Shown here: in pieces, positions 16,234-25,293 of the stretch
How positions within the stretch are numbered: position 1 is the stretch's first letter
Layout of the letters: each line of letters begins with the position of its first letter
Source of the DNA: Verrucolacustris sp044348085
GTDB taxonomy: Bacteria; Verrucomicrobiota; Verrucomicrobiia; Methylacidiphilales; Verrucolacustridaceae
Length of the DNA: 64,000 bases
NCBI GenBank assembly: GCA_044348085.1
Contig: JBIKTM010000005.1
Location: 22,226-86,225, forward strand
Direction: 5' to 3'
Position numbers and translations under genes: made by a program
The notes under the pieces: generated by a model
Databases searched by the model: none
Told to the model about the DNA's origin: nothing
Seen by the model: only the letters and a program-made list of their open reading frames with translations

Positions 16234-18822
16234 ATGAACGAGCCTCTTTCTCCAGCCCAAGCTCGTGTGGCTTGGGAAAAGTTCCTCGAATTTTCATCCG
16301 GAAGCGCCGAGCTGGTTCAGAGTAGTGAAATTCTAACGGAATGGGCCAAGAGCCCAGAGTTGCACTTGAAGGAGGGCTCGAAGGCAAAGTACCGAATCGA
16401 GTGGAAGGAGAGGGAGAGCCTAGCAAACTCGGCTTCGCAGCGGCTAAGGATGCTTCGGGATTGGCAGCGTGCGGAGTTGGTTAGGCTGGCTTGGCGTAAC
16501 TTTGCCCAACCAATCCCAGCGGAAGCAGCGGGGCGTAGTTGGACGGAGTTGGCGGAGTTCACCTTGGAGACCGAGCTAAAGTTGGCTCAGGAAAAAGTTC
16601 CTGAAATGGATCGGGGGAAGTCAGAAGGGTTTACCCTTTTGGCCTTGGGAAAATTAGGGGCGGGGGATCTTAACTTTTACTCCGACCTTGATCTTATTTT
16701 CTTTCACGGAGAGACGGATGATGAGGGGGCCGTAACTCGGCTGGCTCGATCTCTGGTCGGAGACTTGGATGCCCCAGGAGGGGAGAGGATATATCGGGTG
16801 GATCTGAGGCTTCGGCCCGAGGGTGATCGCGGAGCACTGGTTCCAGTGCGGTCTGCTTTGGAGGATTATTATGAGGCGTACGGGGAGGTGTGGGAGCGGT
16901 GTGCATGGATCCGAGGTCGAAGAGTGGGGGGTAACGAGGAGGAGGCGTATGAGTTTTTTCAAACTCTCCAATCCTTTATTTATCCCAGAGGAGTTAGTCC
17001 ATCTGCCTTGGGGGAGCTTTTTCAGCAAAAAGGTCGGGCGGAGGAGGAGTTGATCGCCGACGTAGACCGAGATCGGGAGATGAAACGCGGGCGGGGTGGG
17101 TTGCGAGAGGTGGAGTTTCCCGTTCTTGGGTTGCAATTGCTTCACGGAGCAAGGCAACCCACGCTTCAAACGTGCGATCTCCGAAAGGCGATACGGAACC
17201 TGGAGATTTTGCGAATCCTGAGTCCCGAGGAGTCTGAGACTCTACAAGGCGGATACGATTTTTGGCGCAGGTTGGAAGATTTTCTGCAAATGCGGCAGAT
17301 CCGGCAGACCCATCTTTTGCCTGATACGGCTGAAGAGATGGATCGGTTGGCGCGTGCGATGGGCAAGGGGACGGGAGGGGATTTAGAAAAGGAGGTGGAG
17401 GGGTGGCGTCTTCGCGTTCGGAAAGTCTACGATTCGATCTTCGGGGAGCTTCAGCCCCAAAAGATTTCAGGATTTGATGGGCTGAGTCAGGTGAAGTGGG
17501 AGGATGGCAAAGCCGCACAGTTGGCATGGAAAACACTGGAACCGGATGAGGGAGTTCATGCGACGGCGCGGACAAAGGAAAACTTCGAACGTTGGCAGCC
17601 TTTGTTAGTCGCTGAACTTGCGAAGTGCGCCCGACCCGATTTGGCCTTGTCGGGGCTTTCACGTTTTGTGGGCGTGTACGGAGCCCGATCCCTTTTGTAC
17701 GAGAGTCTGTGTGCTAGCCCCAAGGCCTTGAGATTACTTGTGAAGTTTTTTGAAAGCAGCGAAAGCATGGGGACGAGTTTAGTCGCAAGACCCGATTTGT
17801 TTGAGGCGGTTGCGCAGGCGGAGTTGGATACTCCGCGAACAATCGAATTCCACCGTAAAGCTTTCGCCTTGCCTCAAGAGGAGGAAGAGGCGATGGATGC
17901 GGCACGGGTTTATGTTCGAGGGGAGCAACTACGGATCGCCTTACGAAGTTTGCTGGGCTTGGGGAAAACTGAGGTGTTTCAGGGTGAGGTAACGGCGTTG
18001 GCTGAGATCTGTTTGGAGTGGGCTTGGAACTTTGCGGGAAAACCAAAGTGGGCATGGATTGGGTTGGGAAAGCTAGGAGGATCTGCTTTGAGTTTTGGTT
18101 CTGATTTAGATCTCCTTGTCGTTGGAGAAGGGGAAAAAGAGGTGCAGAGAGCCGTCCAATTTTTAACGGAGGAGAGGGCTTCGGGTTCCTTATTTAAAGT
18201 CGATTTCCGTTTACGTCCTTATGCCGAGGGTGCGTTAGTGGTGCCTGTAAAAAGGTACGCGCAGTACTATGCAAAGGAGGCTCAGGGTTGGGAGGTTCAG
18301 GCCCTGTGTCGGGCACGTGTTGTGGGGGGTGAGGCAAAAGTGGGGAGCCAGTTCTGGCCCAGTGTGGAGAAAAGTTGGGTGGCTTGGGGCAAGAAAAATA
18401 AGATTTTTACGGAAATCAGGGAAATGCGCGAGCGAATCGCAACCGAGAGGGTAATCAAGGGGGAGGAGGATCTTCACTATAAGACGACTCGGGGGGGCTT
18501 GATGGATGTAGAGTTTGCTGCCCAGGCGTGGCAGATGAGGCACGGGCTGAGGGAGTGCCGGACCGATGAGATTTTGCGAGCGATGGCGAAAGAGCTTCCA
18601 GAGGCATCGGGTGTATTGAGCGAAGGCTTGGAGTTTTGGGGACAGGTAGAGTGGTGGGTGCGCTTGAGCGAAGGTCGTGGGGGAAGTTGTTTGCCTCAAG
18701 CTGGGCGAAACTTGGAGTGGTTAGCTCAAATCGTAGGGGAACCGGATGGAAAAGCCTTGATGGAAAAGGTGAGAAAAATGTACGCACGGGTGCGAGAGGC
18801 GTATGAAATTGTGTTAAGATAG
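16234..18822 (+). CDS. glnE: Bifunctional glutamine synthetase adenylyltransferase/deadenylase
   Basis: 862 residues; E. coli GlnE has about 946, so the N-terminal part is somewhat shorter. Two nucleotidyltransferase domains are seen: GKLGAGDLNFYSDLDLIF near 138-155 (deadenylylation) and GKLGGSALSFGSDLDLLV near 611-628 (adenylylation). Each is followed by a DLRLRP or DFRLRPYAEG strand and by RGGLREVEF or RGGLMDVEFAAQ. GlnE sets the activity of glutamine synthetase by adding or removing AMP according to nitrogen status, with PII as partner. It is the last gene of the run that begins at 13923. Confidence 0.95.
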   Translation: MNEPLSPAQARVAWEKFLEFSSGSAELVQSSEILTEWAKSPELHLKEGSKAKYRIEWKERESLANSASQRLRMLRDWQRAELVRLAWRNFAQPIPAEAAGRSWTELAEFTLETELKLAQEKVPEMDRGKSEGFTLLALGKLGAGDLNFYSDLDLIFFHGETDDEGAVTRLARSLVGDLDAPGGERIYRVDLRLRPEGDRGALVPVRSALEDYYEAYGEVWERCAWIRGRRVGGNEEEAYEFFQTLQSFIYPRGVSPSALGELFQQKGRAEEELIADVDRDREMKRGRGGLREVEFPVLGLQLLHGARQPTLQTCDLRKAIRNLEILRILSPEESETLQGGYDFWRRLEDFLQMRQIRQTHLLPDTAEEMDRLARAMGKGTGGDLEKEVEGWRLRVRKVYDSIFGELQPQKISGFDGLSQVKWEDGKAAQLAWKTLEPDEGVHATARTKENFERWQPLLVAELAKCARPDLALSGLSRFVGVYGARSLLYESLCASPKALRLLVKFFESSESMGTSLVARPDLFEAVAQAELDTPRTIEFHRKAFALPQEEEEAMDAARVYVRGEQLRIALRSLLGLGKTEVFQGEVTALAEICLEWAWNFAGKPKWAWIGLGKLGGSALSFGSDLDLLVVGEGEKEVQRAVQFLTEERASGSLFKVDFRLRPYAEGALVVPVKRYAQYYAKEAQGWEVQALCRARVVGGEAKVGSQFWPSVEKSWVAWGKKNKIFTEIREMRERIATERVIKGEEDLHYKTTRGGLMDVEFAAQAWQMRHGLRECRTDEILRAMAKELPEASGVLSEGLEFWGQVEWWVRLSEGRGGSCLPQAGRNLEWLAQIVGEPDGKALMEKVRKMYARVREAYEIVLR

Positions 18823-18883
18823 TTCATTAGTCGCTCGACGATTTGGTCGGGGGACGGCATACTCCAATCTTTCAAACACCCTT

Positions 18884-20119
18884 ATGGCCAAAGAGATCAC
18901 CATGCCCGCTTTGAGTCCCTCGATGACCGAGGGCGTATTGGCTAAGTGGCATAAAAAGGTCGGCGATACCATCAAACCTGGGGAAGTGATCGCCGAGGTC
19001 GAGACCGACAAAGCGACGATGGATCTCGAGGCGTACGACAAGGGGACTATTTTACAGATTTCCGCTCCTGAAGGTTCCAAAGTGGCGATCAACGGACGGA
19101 TCGCCATCGTCGGAGAGCCTGGAGAAAAGGTGGATTCGTTCAGCGCCCCGGCTCCAGTGGCCTCCGCCGCCCCAGCCACTAAGGCTGCGACGAGCAGTTC
19201 TCCGGCTCCCGCAGTTGCAGCGGCTCCTGTCGTGGCACCTGCGAACGTGGGGCGGGTGAAGATTTCGCCTTTGGCCAAGAAGGTGGCTGCAGAGAAGGGG
19301 GTGGATGTAACCCGGGTGGCGGGCACAGGTCCAGGAGGAAGAATTGTTCGTCGGGATGTGGAAGGGGCCGGCAGTGGTGCGGGGCGTGTTTCCGTTGGAA
19401 TTTTTGGTGGGAAGCCGATCGCGCAAGATGGGGTTCGTCCGGTTTCGCAGATGCGGGCGGCGATCGCCCGTCGTTTGGTCGAGAGCAAGACCACCGCTCC
19501 CCATTTCTATGTCGAACGTGAGGTGGATGCATCTCCGCTTGCAAAATTACGGGCTTCGGCGAATGCCGCACTCGAAATGGCAGGCGAAAAGTTGAAGCTG
19601 AGCGTGAATGATTTTGTTTTGAAGGCGGCGGTGGAGGCACTTCGGAGAGTTCCGGGGGTCAACTGCTCGTGGGAAGGATCTTCCATCCGGCAACATGGGG
19701 CGGTGCATCTGGCCTTTGCGGTGGCGTTGCCCGATGGATTGATCACACCAGTGATCCGTAATGCCCATGCGAAGGATTTCCGGACGATCGCCCGGGAGGC
19801 CAAGGATCTCGGGGCGAAAGCGAAGGCCGGAAAGTTGCAGCCCGAGGAGTACACGGGCGGAACCTTTACCGTGAGTAATCTTGGAATGGTCGGAGTAGAG
19901 AAATTTTCGGCGATTTTGAATCCCCCACAGGCGGCGATTTTGGCGGTGGGGGCAACAGTCAAAAAGCCGGTGGTAGCTTCGAACGGGGCGATTGTTCCTG
20001 GTGAAAGAATGAGTCTGACCGTTTCGGCCGATCACCGGGTGGTGGATGGCCTGATGGCGGGAGAGTTTCTCAAAGCGCTGGTAGAAGTGTTGGAGAGTCC
20101 TGGCGTACTTTTGATGTAA
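18884..20119 (+). CDS. pdhC: Pyruvate dehydrogenase E2, dihydrolipoamide acetyltransferase
   Basis: 411 residues. A lipoyl domain (1-78) carries Lys43 in ETDKATM; an Ala/Pro-rich linker follows, then the peripheral subunit-binding domain (KISPLAKKVAAEKGVDVT...GTGPGGRIVRRDV, about 122-158), then the catalytic acyltransferase domain with SADHRVVDG near the C-terminus (His and Asp). Lipoyl-domain wording (PALSPSMTEGVLAKW) fits the pyruvate-type complex. Together with the E3 gene ten bases downstream it forms part of the pyruvate dehydrogenase complex; the E1 genes are not in the window. Confidence 0.93.
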   Translation: MAKEITMPALSPSMTEGVLAKWHKKVGDTIKPGEVIAEVETDKATMDLEAYDKGTILQISAPEGSKVAINGRIAIVGEPGEKVDSFSAPAPVASAAPATKAATSSSPAPAVAAAPVVAPANVGRVKISPLAKKVAAEKGVDVTRVAGTGPGGRIVRRDVEGAGSGAGRVSVGIFGGKPIAQDGVRPVSQMRAAIARRLVESKTTAPHFYVEREVDASPLAKLRASANAALEMAGEKLKLSVNDFVLKAAVEALRRVPGVNCSWEGSSIRQHGAVHLAFAVALPDGLITPVIRNAHAKDFRTIAREAKDLGAKAKAGKLQPEEYTGGTFTVSNLGMVGVEKFSAILNPPQAAILAVGATVKKPVVASNGAIVPGERMSLTVSADHRVVDGLMAGEFLKALVEVLESPGVLLM

Positions 20120-20128
20120 GGGAAATTT

Positions 20129-21517
20129 ATGGCGACCTATGATCTGGCAGTTTTAGGTGGAGGCCCGGCCGGCTACGTCGGGGCGATCCGTGCGGCTCAA
20201 CTGGGCAAGAAGGTTATCGTCATCGAGAAGGAACGTGCGGGTGGAACCTGCCTGAACTGGGGATGTATTCCCTCGAAGTCTCTTCTCAAGAATGCCGAGG
20301 TTTATCAGCACATCCTGCACGCTGAGGAGTACGGGATCACCACAGGGAAGGTCTCCTTTGATTTTGCCAAAGTGATCGGAAGAAGCCGAAACGTTTCCGA
20401 CCGGATTGCGAAGGGAGTCGAGTTTCTTCTGAAGGCCAAGAAAGTGGATTATTTGGTTGGGGAAGGAAAGTTGGGGACAGACCGCAAGATCAAGGTGAAG
20501 ACTGCCGACGGGAAGAGCCAGGTGATCGAGGCGACGAACGTTATGTTGGCGACCGGATGTCTGCCGAGGGTCCTGCCCGGGATGAAGGTGGACGGCAAGG
20601 TGGTGATGACCAGCCGCGAGGCTTTGGAGATGAAGAAACAGCCCAAGAGCATCATTATTCTTGGAGCGGGAGCGATCGGAGTGGAGTTTGCTTATTTCCT
20701 GAATTCGTTTGGCACCAAGGTGACCCTCGTTGAGATGAAGTCGCGGGTTTTGCCAATCGAGGATGAGGAGATTTCCGACATGTTGGGCAAGAACTTGGCC
20801 AAGCAGGGGATTGAGATTCTGACCGAGACCTCAATGGAAAGCGTCACCGCTTCTGCCTCCGGGGTGAAGGTGAAGTTGTCAGGGAAAAATGCCAAGACGA
20901 TCGAAGCAGATGTGTTGCTCTGTGCGGTCGGGGTACAGGCCAATCTAGATGGGGCTCTGGATGCAGGTGTGAAGCTGGAGTTGGATCGTGGGTATGTGAA
21001 GACGGATGCCCGGTACAAATCCTCCATGGCTGGTGTTTTTGCGGCCGGGGATATCATTGGACCACCTTGGCTGGCGCACGTGGCCTCGTTTGAGGCGATT
21101 GAGGCGGTGAATGGAATTTTTGATGCCAAGTACCAGCCGAAGAAGGTTGGGGCTTTCCCAGGCTGTACCTACTGCCAGCCGCAGGTCGCGAGCATTGGAC
21201 TGACCGAAGCCGCGGCGAAGGAAAAGAAGCTGAAGTTCAAGGTCGGCCGGTTCCCATATCGGGCGAGTGGTCGGGCAGTGGCAAGCGGCGATTCCGAAGG
21301 GATGGTGAAGATTCTCATTGGGGAACCGCACGGGGAGATTCTCGGGGCGCATATCATCGGAGCTGAGGCGACTGAACTGATCGCGGAGGTGGGATTAGGA
21401 ATGACCCTTGAGGCCACGGCAGATGAGATCGCTCAATCTATCCACGCCCATCCGACATTGACCGAGATGATCAAGGAAGCGACCGAAGCGGCGGTCGGCC
21501 ACGCGATCCATATTTAA
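20129..21517 (+). CDS. lpd: Dihydrolipoamide dehydrogenase (E3)
   Basis: 462 residues, typical length. FAD-binding GGGPAGYVGAIRAAQLG (10-26), the redox-active disulfide GGTCLNWGCIPSK (Cys41, Cys46), the second dinucleotide motif ILGAGAIGVEFAYFLN, the FAD motif GVFAAGDIIG and the catalytic His-Glu pair in SIHAHPTLTEM near the C-terminus are all present. It reoxidises the lipoyl groups of E2 and makes NADH. Ten bases separate it from pdhC, so the two are co-transcribed. Confidence 0.96.
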   Translation: MATYDLAVLGGGPAGYVGAIRAAQLGKKVIVIEKERAGGTCLNWGCIPSKSLLKNAEVYQHILHAEEYGITTGKVSFDFAKVIGRSRNVSDRIAKGVEFLLKAKKVDYLVGEGKLGTDRKIKVKTADGKSQVIEATNVMLATGCLPRVLPGMKVDGKVVMTSREALEMKKQPKSIIILGAGAIGVEFAYFLNSFGTKVTLVEMKSRVLPIEDEEISDMLGKNLAKQGIEILTETSMESVTASASGVKVKLSGKNAKTIEADVLLCAVGVQANLDGALDAGVKLELDRGYVKTDARYKSSMAGVFAAGDIIGPPWLAHVASFEAIEAVNGIFDAKYQPKKVGAFPGCTYCQPQVASIGLTEAAAKEKKLKFKVGRFPYRASGRAVASGDSEGMVKILIGEPHGEILGAHIIGAEATELIAEVGLGMTLEATADEIAQSIHAHPTLTEMIKEATEAAVGHAIHI

Positions 21518-21550
21518 TCACGGCCTGCTGGACGTCGGGCCCTCCCCGTG

Positions 21551-22342
21551 ATGATTCGCAAAGTTCCGGTTGCGCTGACCATTGCCGGATCCGATAACTC
21601 TGGCGGAGCTGGAATCCAGGCGGATCTAAAAACCTTTACGCGCTTTGGGGTGTATGGAACGTCGGCTTTGACCTGTGTCGTGGCGGAGCATCCGGGAAGA
21701 GTTTCGAGAATCACGGCGGTTGAGCCAAGAATGGTGGCGGAGCAGATCAAGTTGGTCTTTGAAGCTTTTCCGGTGGGAGCGGTGAAGACGGGGATGCTGT
21801 TTTCGTCTGGAATCATAAGGCAAGTGGCGAAGCAGTTGGGAAAGAGAAGAGGGCTTAAGCTGGTGGTGGATCCGGTGATGGTGGCGACGAGCGGGGCGGC
21901 ACTGCTCAAGCCGGATGCGGAGCGGGCGATGGCCAAGCTTCTGTTTCCCAAAGCGGTCTTGGTGACTCCGAATCTGGATGAGGCGGCCAGATTGGTGGGG
22001 AGGAAATTGAGAAATCCAGAGCAAGCTAAGAAGGCGGCCCGGGAGTTGGCAAAAAAATGGAAAGTGCCGTTTCTGGTAAAGGGCGGGCATCTGATGTTGG
22101 CGAAGGCGGAGGATTATCTGGCTTGGCCGAACGGAAAGTTGAAAACCTTCTCAGCGGTACGCTGTAAGGGGGTCGAGACGCATGGGACGGGGTGCACCTA
22201 CTCGGCAGCGATCTGTGCTGGATTGGCTCAAGGGCTTTCTTTGGAAAAAGCTGTAGGGAAGGGAAAGAAGTTCGTCACGCGAGCAATTCGGGGCCATCTC
22301 AAATTGGGTCGGTATACGCCTTTAAATCATCTGAAAGCATGA
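21551..22342 (+). CDS. thiD: Hydroxymethylpyrimidine/phosphomethylpyrimidine kinase
   Basis: 263 residues from ATG 21551 (a GTG directly before it is an alternative). Ribokinase-fold kinase of thiamine synthesis that phosphorylates HMP and then HMP-P. Motifs: TIAGSDNSGGAGIQADLKTF at the N-terminus, AVKTGMLFS, VVDPVMVATSGA and, at the C-terminus, GVETHGTGCTYSAAI with the anion hole GTGC. No thiamine riboswitch was recognised in the short gap after lpd. The stop overlaps the ATG of comEC. Confidence 0.94.
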   Translation: MIRKVPVALTIAGSDNSGGAGIQADLKTFTRFGVYGTSALTCVVAEHPGRVSRITAVEPRMVAEQIKLVFEAFPVGAVKTGMLFSSGIIRQVAKQLGKRRGLKLVVDPVMVATSGAALLKPDAERAMAKLLFPKAVLVTPNLDEAARLVGRKLRNPEQAKKAARELAKKWKVPFLVKGGHLMLAKAEDYLAWPNGKLKTFSAVRCKGVETHGTGCTYSAAICAGLAQGLSLEKAVGKGKKFVTRAIRGHLKLGRYTPLNHLKA

Positions 22343-24639
22343 AGACGAATTGGCCGATGCGTCGGCCTCTGTTTCCAGTGGCGGTGGCAGGATTGGTGGG
22401 AACGGTGATGGGTTTAGGGTGGGGACAAATTCCATGGATTTGGCTTGGGGTAGCTGGAGTTGGATCGGTGTTCTCTTGGTGGGGTCCAAAAAAGTGGAGA
22501 ACGCCTGCGACCTGGCTCTTTGTTCTTGGGGTGTTTGCTCTTTATGCGGGGGCTCGGGCCTATGCTCCGCCCCGGGAATCGTTGAAGGCGCGGGCTGGGC
22601 AGGAGGGTGGGACAGTGGAGGTCGAAGGTTGGATCGCTGAATTGCCGACGGAACGAATTTGGGAAAACGGGGGAAAAGCGATGGAGACCGAAATGGAGGT
22701 AATCTCTCTTTTTGGGGAAACAGGTTGGGAGAGGACAAGTGGCAGGGTGTTGTTACGAGTGGATCCGTCTCCAGAAAAAATGCCCAAGGTGGGAAATGTT
22801 GTTCGGCTAGTGGGATATCTGACTTTACCGGAAAGGCCGATGAATCCAGGGGAGTTTGATCGGGTTCGTCACCTGCAATCCAGGGGATTGGATTATATTC
22901 TTAAGGTCCGAACCCAAGATTTGGAAATAGTCGGGGATCAAAGGGGAGTTTGGTTGGCACGAATGGCAGCGGGATTACGGTCGCATATGATACGGTCGAC
23001 ATCATTGGGATTGCAGGAGGATTCGGAAGCTTCGGGGTTGATTGCGGCAATGTTGTTTGGTTATCGAGATGGGGTGGGCGAGGAATTGAGGGAGGCTTTT
23101 CGCGCAACCGGTACGTTGCATCTGTTTGCTGTGAGTGGACAGAACCTAGCGGTGGTAGCGGGAATGTTGCTGTGGATTCTGGCACTGACGGGAGCGGTGA
23201 AGTGGAGATGGGCGTGGATGACTTTACCGGCGGTGTTTCTCTTTTGTTTGGCGACGGGGATGGAGGCGAGTGCAGCCCGGGCCTTTGTCATGACTGGGGT
23301 GCTTTATCTGGGGTGGATCTTGGGTAGGCCGATGGATCCTGCAAACTGGCTGGGGGCGGCATTAATAGGATTGATGATCTGGGATCCGCGCCAAGTGGAA
23401 GATGTTGGGTTTCAGCTTTCATTTTTAGTCGTAGCTGGGTTGATGGTTTTTGCGGCTCCGATTCAAGCGAAGCTGGTGGGTTGGGGTAGGCCAGACCGGT
23501 GGATACCGAATCGGCTGGTGAGCGTCTGGAGGAGGGCGTGGTATCGAGTTTGGTCGACATTGGCAACACTTGTCGCTGCCTCGGTTGCGGCGTGGTTGGG
23601 ATCGGTGTTGCCTGGGATCGTTCTGTTTCATCAGATCACGCCGGTGGCTTTGGTGGCGAATGTGGTGGCGGCTCCGATTGCGGGAGCGGTTACTGTCTTG
23701 GCGGCGGTATCTTCGATGATGGCGCCTTTCTTTTCCGTGGGGGCGATCGGGATGAATCTTTTAAATGCCCGGTTGGTCCATTTGCTGGCGGGGGTGTTGG
23801 GGTGGATGGCGACTTGGCCAGGAGGCCATTTTTCCGTGGCGGATCCGAGAGTGTGGTTCGAGAATGGGCCGGCATTAGAGATTGTGGCTGTGGAGGGAGC
23901 TGCGCCCACCTTGGTGACAGGGGAAGGAGGTAAATGGTTGATTGAAACTGGATCCAAGATGGCTTGGGCCAATTCTGTAAGACCATTTCTGAATTATTAT
24001 GGGGTGAATCGGTTGGATGGGGTGATGTTAACGGCGGGTTTGGCAAAACGATCGGGTTCCGCACAGGAGTTATTGGGGTCGATGCCCATTGGGTGGTGGG
24101 GGGAGTCCGGTATGGGTGGGAGATCAGGAGCTTTAAAGCAGTGGAGAATGGAGATGGTGGAAAGAAAAGAGGGGAGAAGGTTTTTCGGTGAAGGGGATCG
24201 TGCAGATTTGGGGAAAGATTGGACAGCGGAGGTGCTTTGGCCGCCGGACGGAAGCGCATCAGGAAGGGCAGAAGAGGATGGGTTGGTTATGATTCTAGAG
24301 TGTGGAGAGGCACGATTGCTTTGGGCCGGGTCAATTCCAAGGGGTGTGGAAAAGAAACTGGTGGAAAGGTATGGGGAGAAGTTGAAATCGGGTGTTCTTG
24401 TACAAGGACCCTCCAAGGATGTGAATCTTACGTCAGAATGGTTGCGGGCTGTTCGTCCGAACTATTTGGTCCGTTCGTGGAAAGCTCTAGAGGATGATCC
24501 TTCCCTCTCGGTCGACTTGGATCAAATTTCAAAAGAAATCGGGATGACCCTTGTGAAGTTAAAAGAAAGCGGGGCGGTCCAGTTGCGGCCCGAGCCTCAA
24601 AATGGAGGTTGGGCAGTCAGGAAGTGGCGACCGGAGTAA
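22339..24639 (+). CDS. comEC: ComEC/Rec2-like DNA uptake channel protein
   Basis: 766 residues from ATG 22339 (overlapping the thiD stop); the frame upstream to 22192 lies inside thiD. A DUF4131-type soluble domain near 90-200 is followed by the competence domain with many membrane helices. That domain contains the signature FAVSGQNLAVVAGML and ATGMEASAARAFVM. It should carry transforming single-stranded DNA across the inner membrane. The C-terminal metallo-beta-lactamase-like domain (about 540-766) starts with EIVAVEGAAPTLVTGEGGKWL, but the usual HxHxDH metal motif is missing at the place where LDGVMLTAGLAKRSG stands. It may therefore be catalytically dead. Confidence 0.9.
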   Translation: MKTNWPMRRPLFPVAVAGLVGTVMGLGWGQIPWIWLGVAGVGSVFSWWGPKKWRTPATWLFVLGVFALYAGARAYAPPRESLKARAGQEGGTVEVEGWIAELPTERIWENGGKAMETEMEVISLFGETGWERTSGRVLLRVDPSPEKMPKVGNVVRLVGYLTLPERPMNPGEFDRVRHLQSRGLDYILKVRTQDLEIVGDQRGVWLARMAAGLRSHMIRSTSLGLQEDSEASGLIAAMLFGYRDGVGEELREAFRATGTLHLFAVSGQNLAVVAGMLLWILALTGAVKWRWAWMTLPAVFLFCLATGMEASAARAFVMTGVLYLGWILGRPMDPANWLGAALIGLMIWDPRQVEDVGFQLSFLVVAGLMVFAAPIQAKLVGWGRPDRWIPNRLVSVWRRAWYRVWSTLATLVAASVAAWLGSVLPGIVLFHQITPVALVANVVAAPIAGAVTVLAAVSSMMAPFFSVGAIGMNLLNARLVHLLAGVLGWMATWPGGHFSVADPRVWFENGPALEIVAVEGAAPTLVTGEGGKWLIETGSKMAWANSVRPFLNYYGVNRLDGVMLTAGLAKRSGSAQELLGSMPIGWWGESGMGGRSGALKQWRMEMVERKEGRRFFGEGDRADLGKDWTAEVLWPPDGSASGRAEEDGLVMILECGEARLLWAGSIPRGVEKKLVERYGEKLKSGVLVQGPSKDVNLTSEWLRAVRPNYLVRSWKALEDDPSLSVDLDQISKEIGMTLVKLKESGAVQLRPEPQNGGWAVRKWRPE

Positions 24640-24646
24640 GTGAAAG

Positions 24647-25288
24647 TCAGGGTTGCAGAGGGCAACCGGCGGTGGGGGCTTGGGGAATTCCCGAGAGGCC
24701 TGGCAGGTCAGGAGAGAGAGGGGGGAGTTGGAGTCGGGAAAAGAGATCGTTCAAACCGGCCAGAGAGATTCCGGGCCAGATGGCAGAAACCAGGCCATCC
24801 GGTTGGGCGAGAATGAAGCATCCGGATTTGGTAATTCCCAAGCGGTGGCCGAGCTGGGAATAGGGATCCCGGAGGGCCGGAAGTTCTTTTCCGGTTTTTG
24901 TCATGAACTCATGAATCTGGTCCGGTGTTCCCGCGAAAAGAAAAAACCAGGTGGCTTTTGTTTTAGTCTTTTCCATCGCAACGGCGAAATATTTCGCAAA
25001 CTCGAGACTGCAGTCGCAGTCGTGGGAAAAGAAAACGAATACCACGGGCTTTTCTTTGGGGAGTGAGGGCCATGGGACGACCTGGCCATCCATTCGATAT
25101 AGGACGCTCTGGTGGATGTTTTGACCTGTCGATTGGTTAAGGGTTTGTAGGTCGGAAGGGGGGGAGGGATGACGGCGTGAGATCTTTTCGTTGGGAGCGG
25201 TGGGGGGGTTGGAATCGGGTCGGGTAAGCCCGTAGATCAAGGCAGCCAGAGCGACGAGAAAGAGGGCGATGGGCCAGGGGGATTTCAC
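24647..25288 (-). CDS. Membrane-anchored thioredoxin-fold protein (redoxin/SCO-like)
   Basis: 213 residues from GTG 25288, which lies just past the stop of the ATPase gene; TTG 25318 is an alternative. One N-terminal membrane segment (PWPIALFLVALAALIYGL) anchors a periplasmic thioredoxin-fold domain: VVFVFFSHDCDCSLEFAKYF, ATWFFLFAGTPDQIHEFMTK and GCFILAQPDGLVSAIWPG. The redox site has CxC in HDCDCS rather than CxxC or the SCO CxxxC; a further Cys lies at the extreme C-terminus (AGCPLQP). As last gene of the copper-propeller operon it may deliver copper or keep cysteines reduced; that is inference from context. Confidence 0.7.
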   Translation of the reverse strand: MKSPWPIALFLVALAALIYGLTRPDSNPPTAPNEKISRRHPSPPSDLQTLNQSTGQNIHQSVLYRMDGQVVPWPSLPKEKPVVFVFFSHDCDCSLEFAKYFAVAMEKTKTKATWFFLFAGTPDQIHEFMTKTGKELPALRDPYSQLGHRLGITKSGCFILAQPDGLVSAIWPGISLAGLNDLFSRLQLPPLSPDLPGLSGIPQAPTAGCPLQP

Positions 25289-25293
25289 GGGAA

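Noticed and set aside
22192..22338. N-terminal extension of comEC inside thiD
   Set aside because: The extension is out-of-frame thiD sequence and the ATG at 22339 forms a coupled start with the thiD stop.
22946..22961. TGGCACGAATGGCAGC, resembling a sigma-54 promoter
   Set aside because: Lies in the middle of comEC on the coding strand with no gene start downstream; considered chance.
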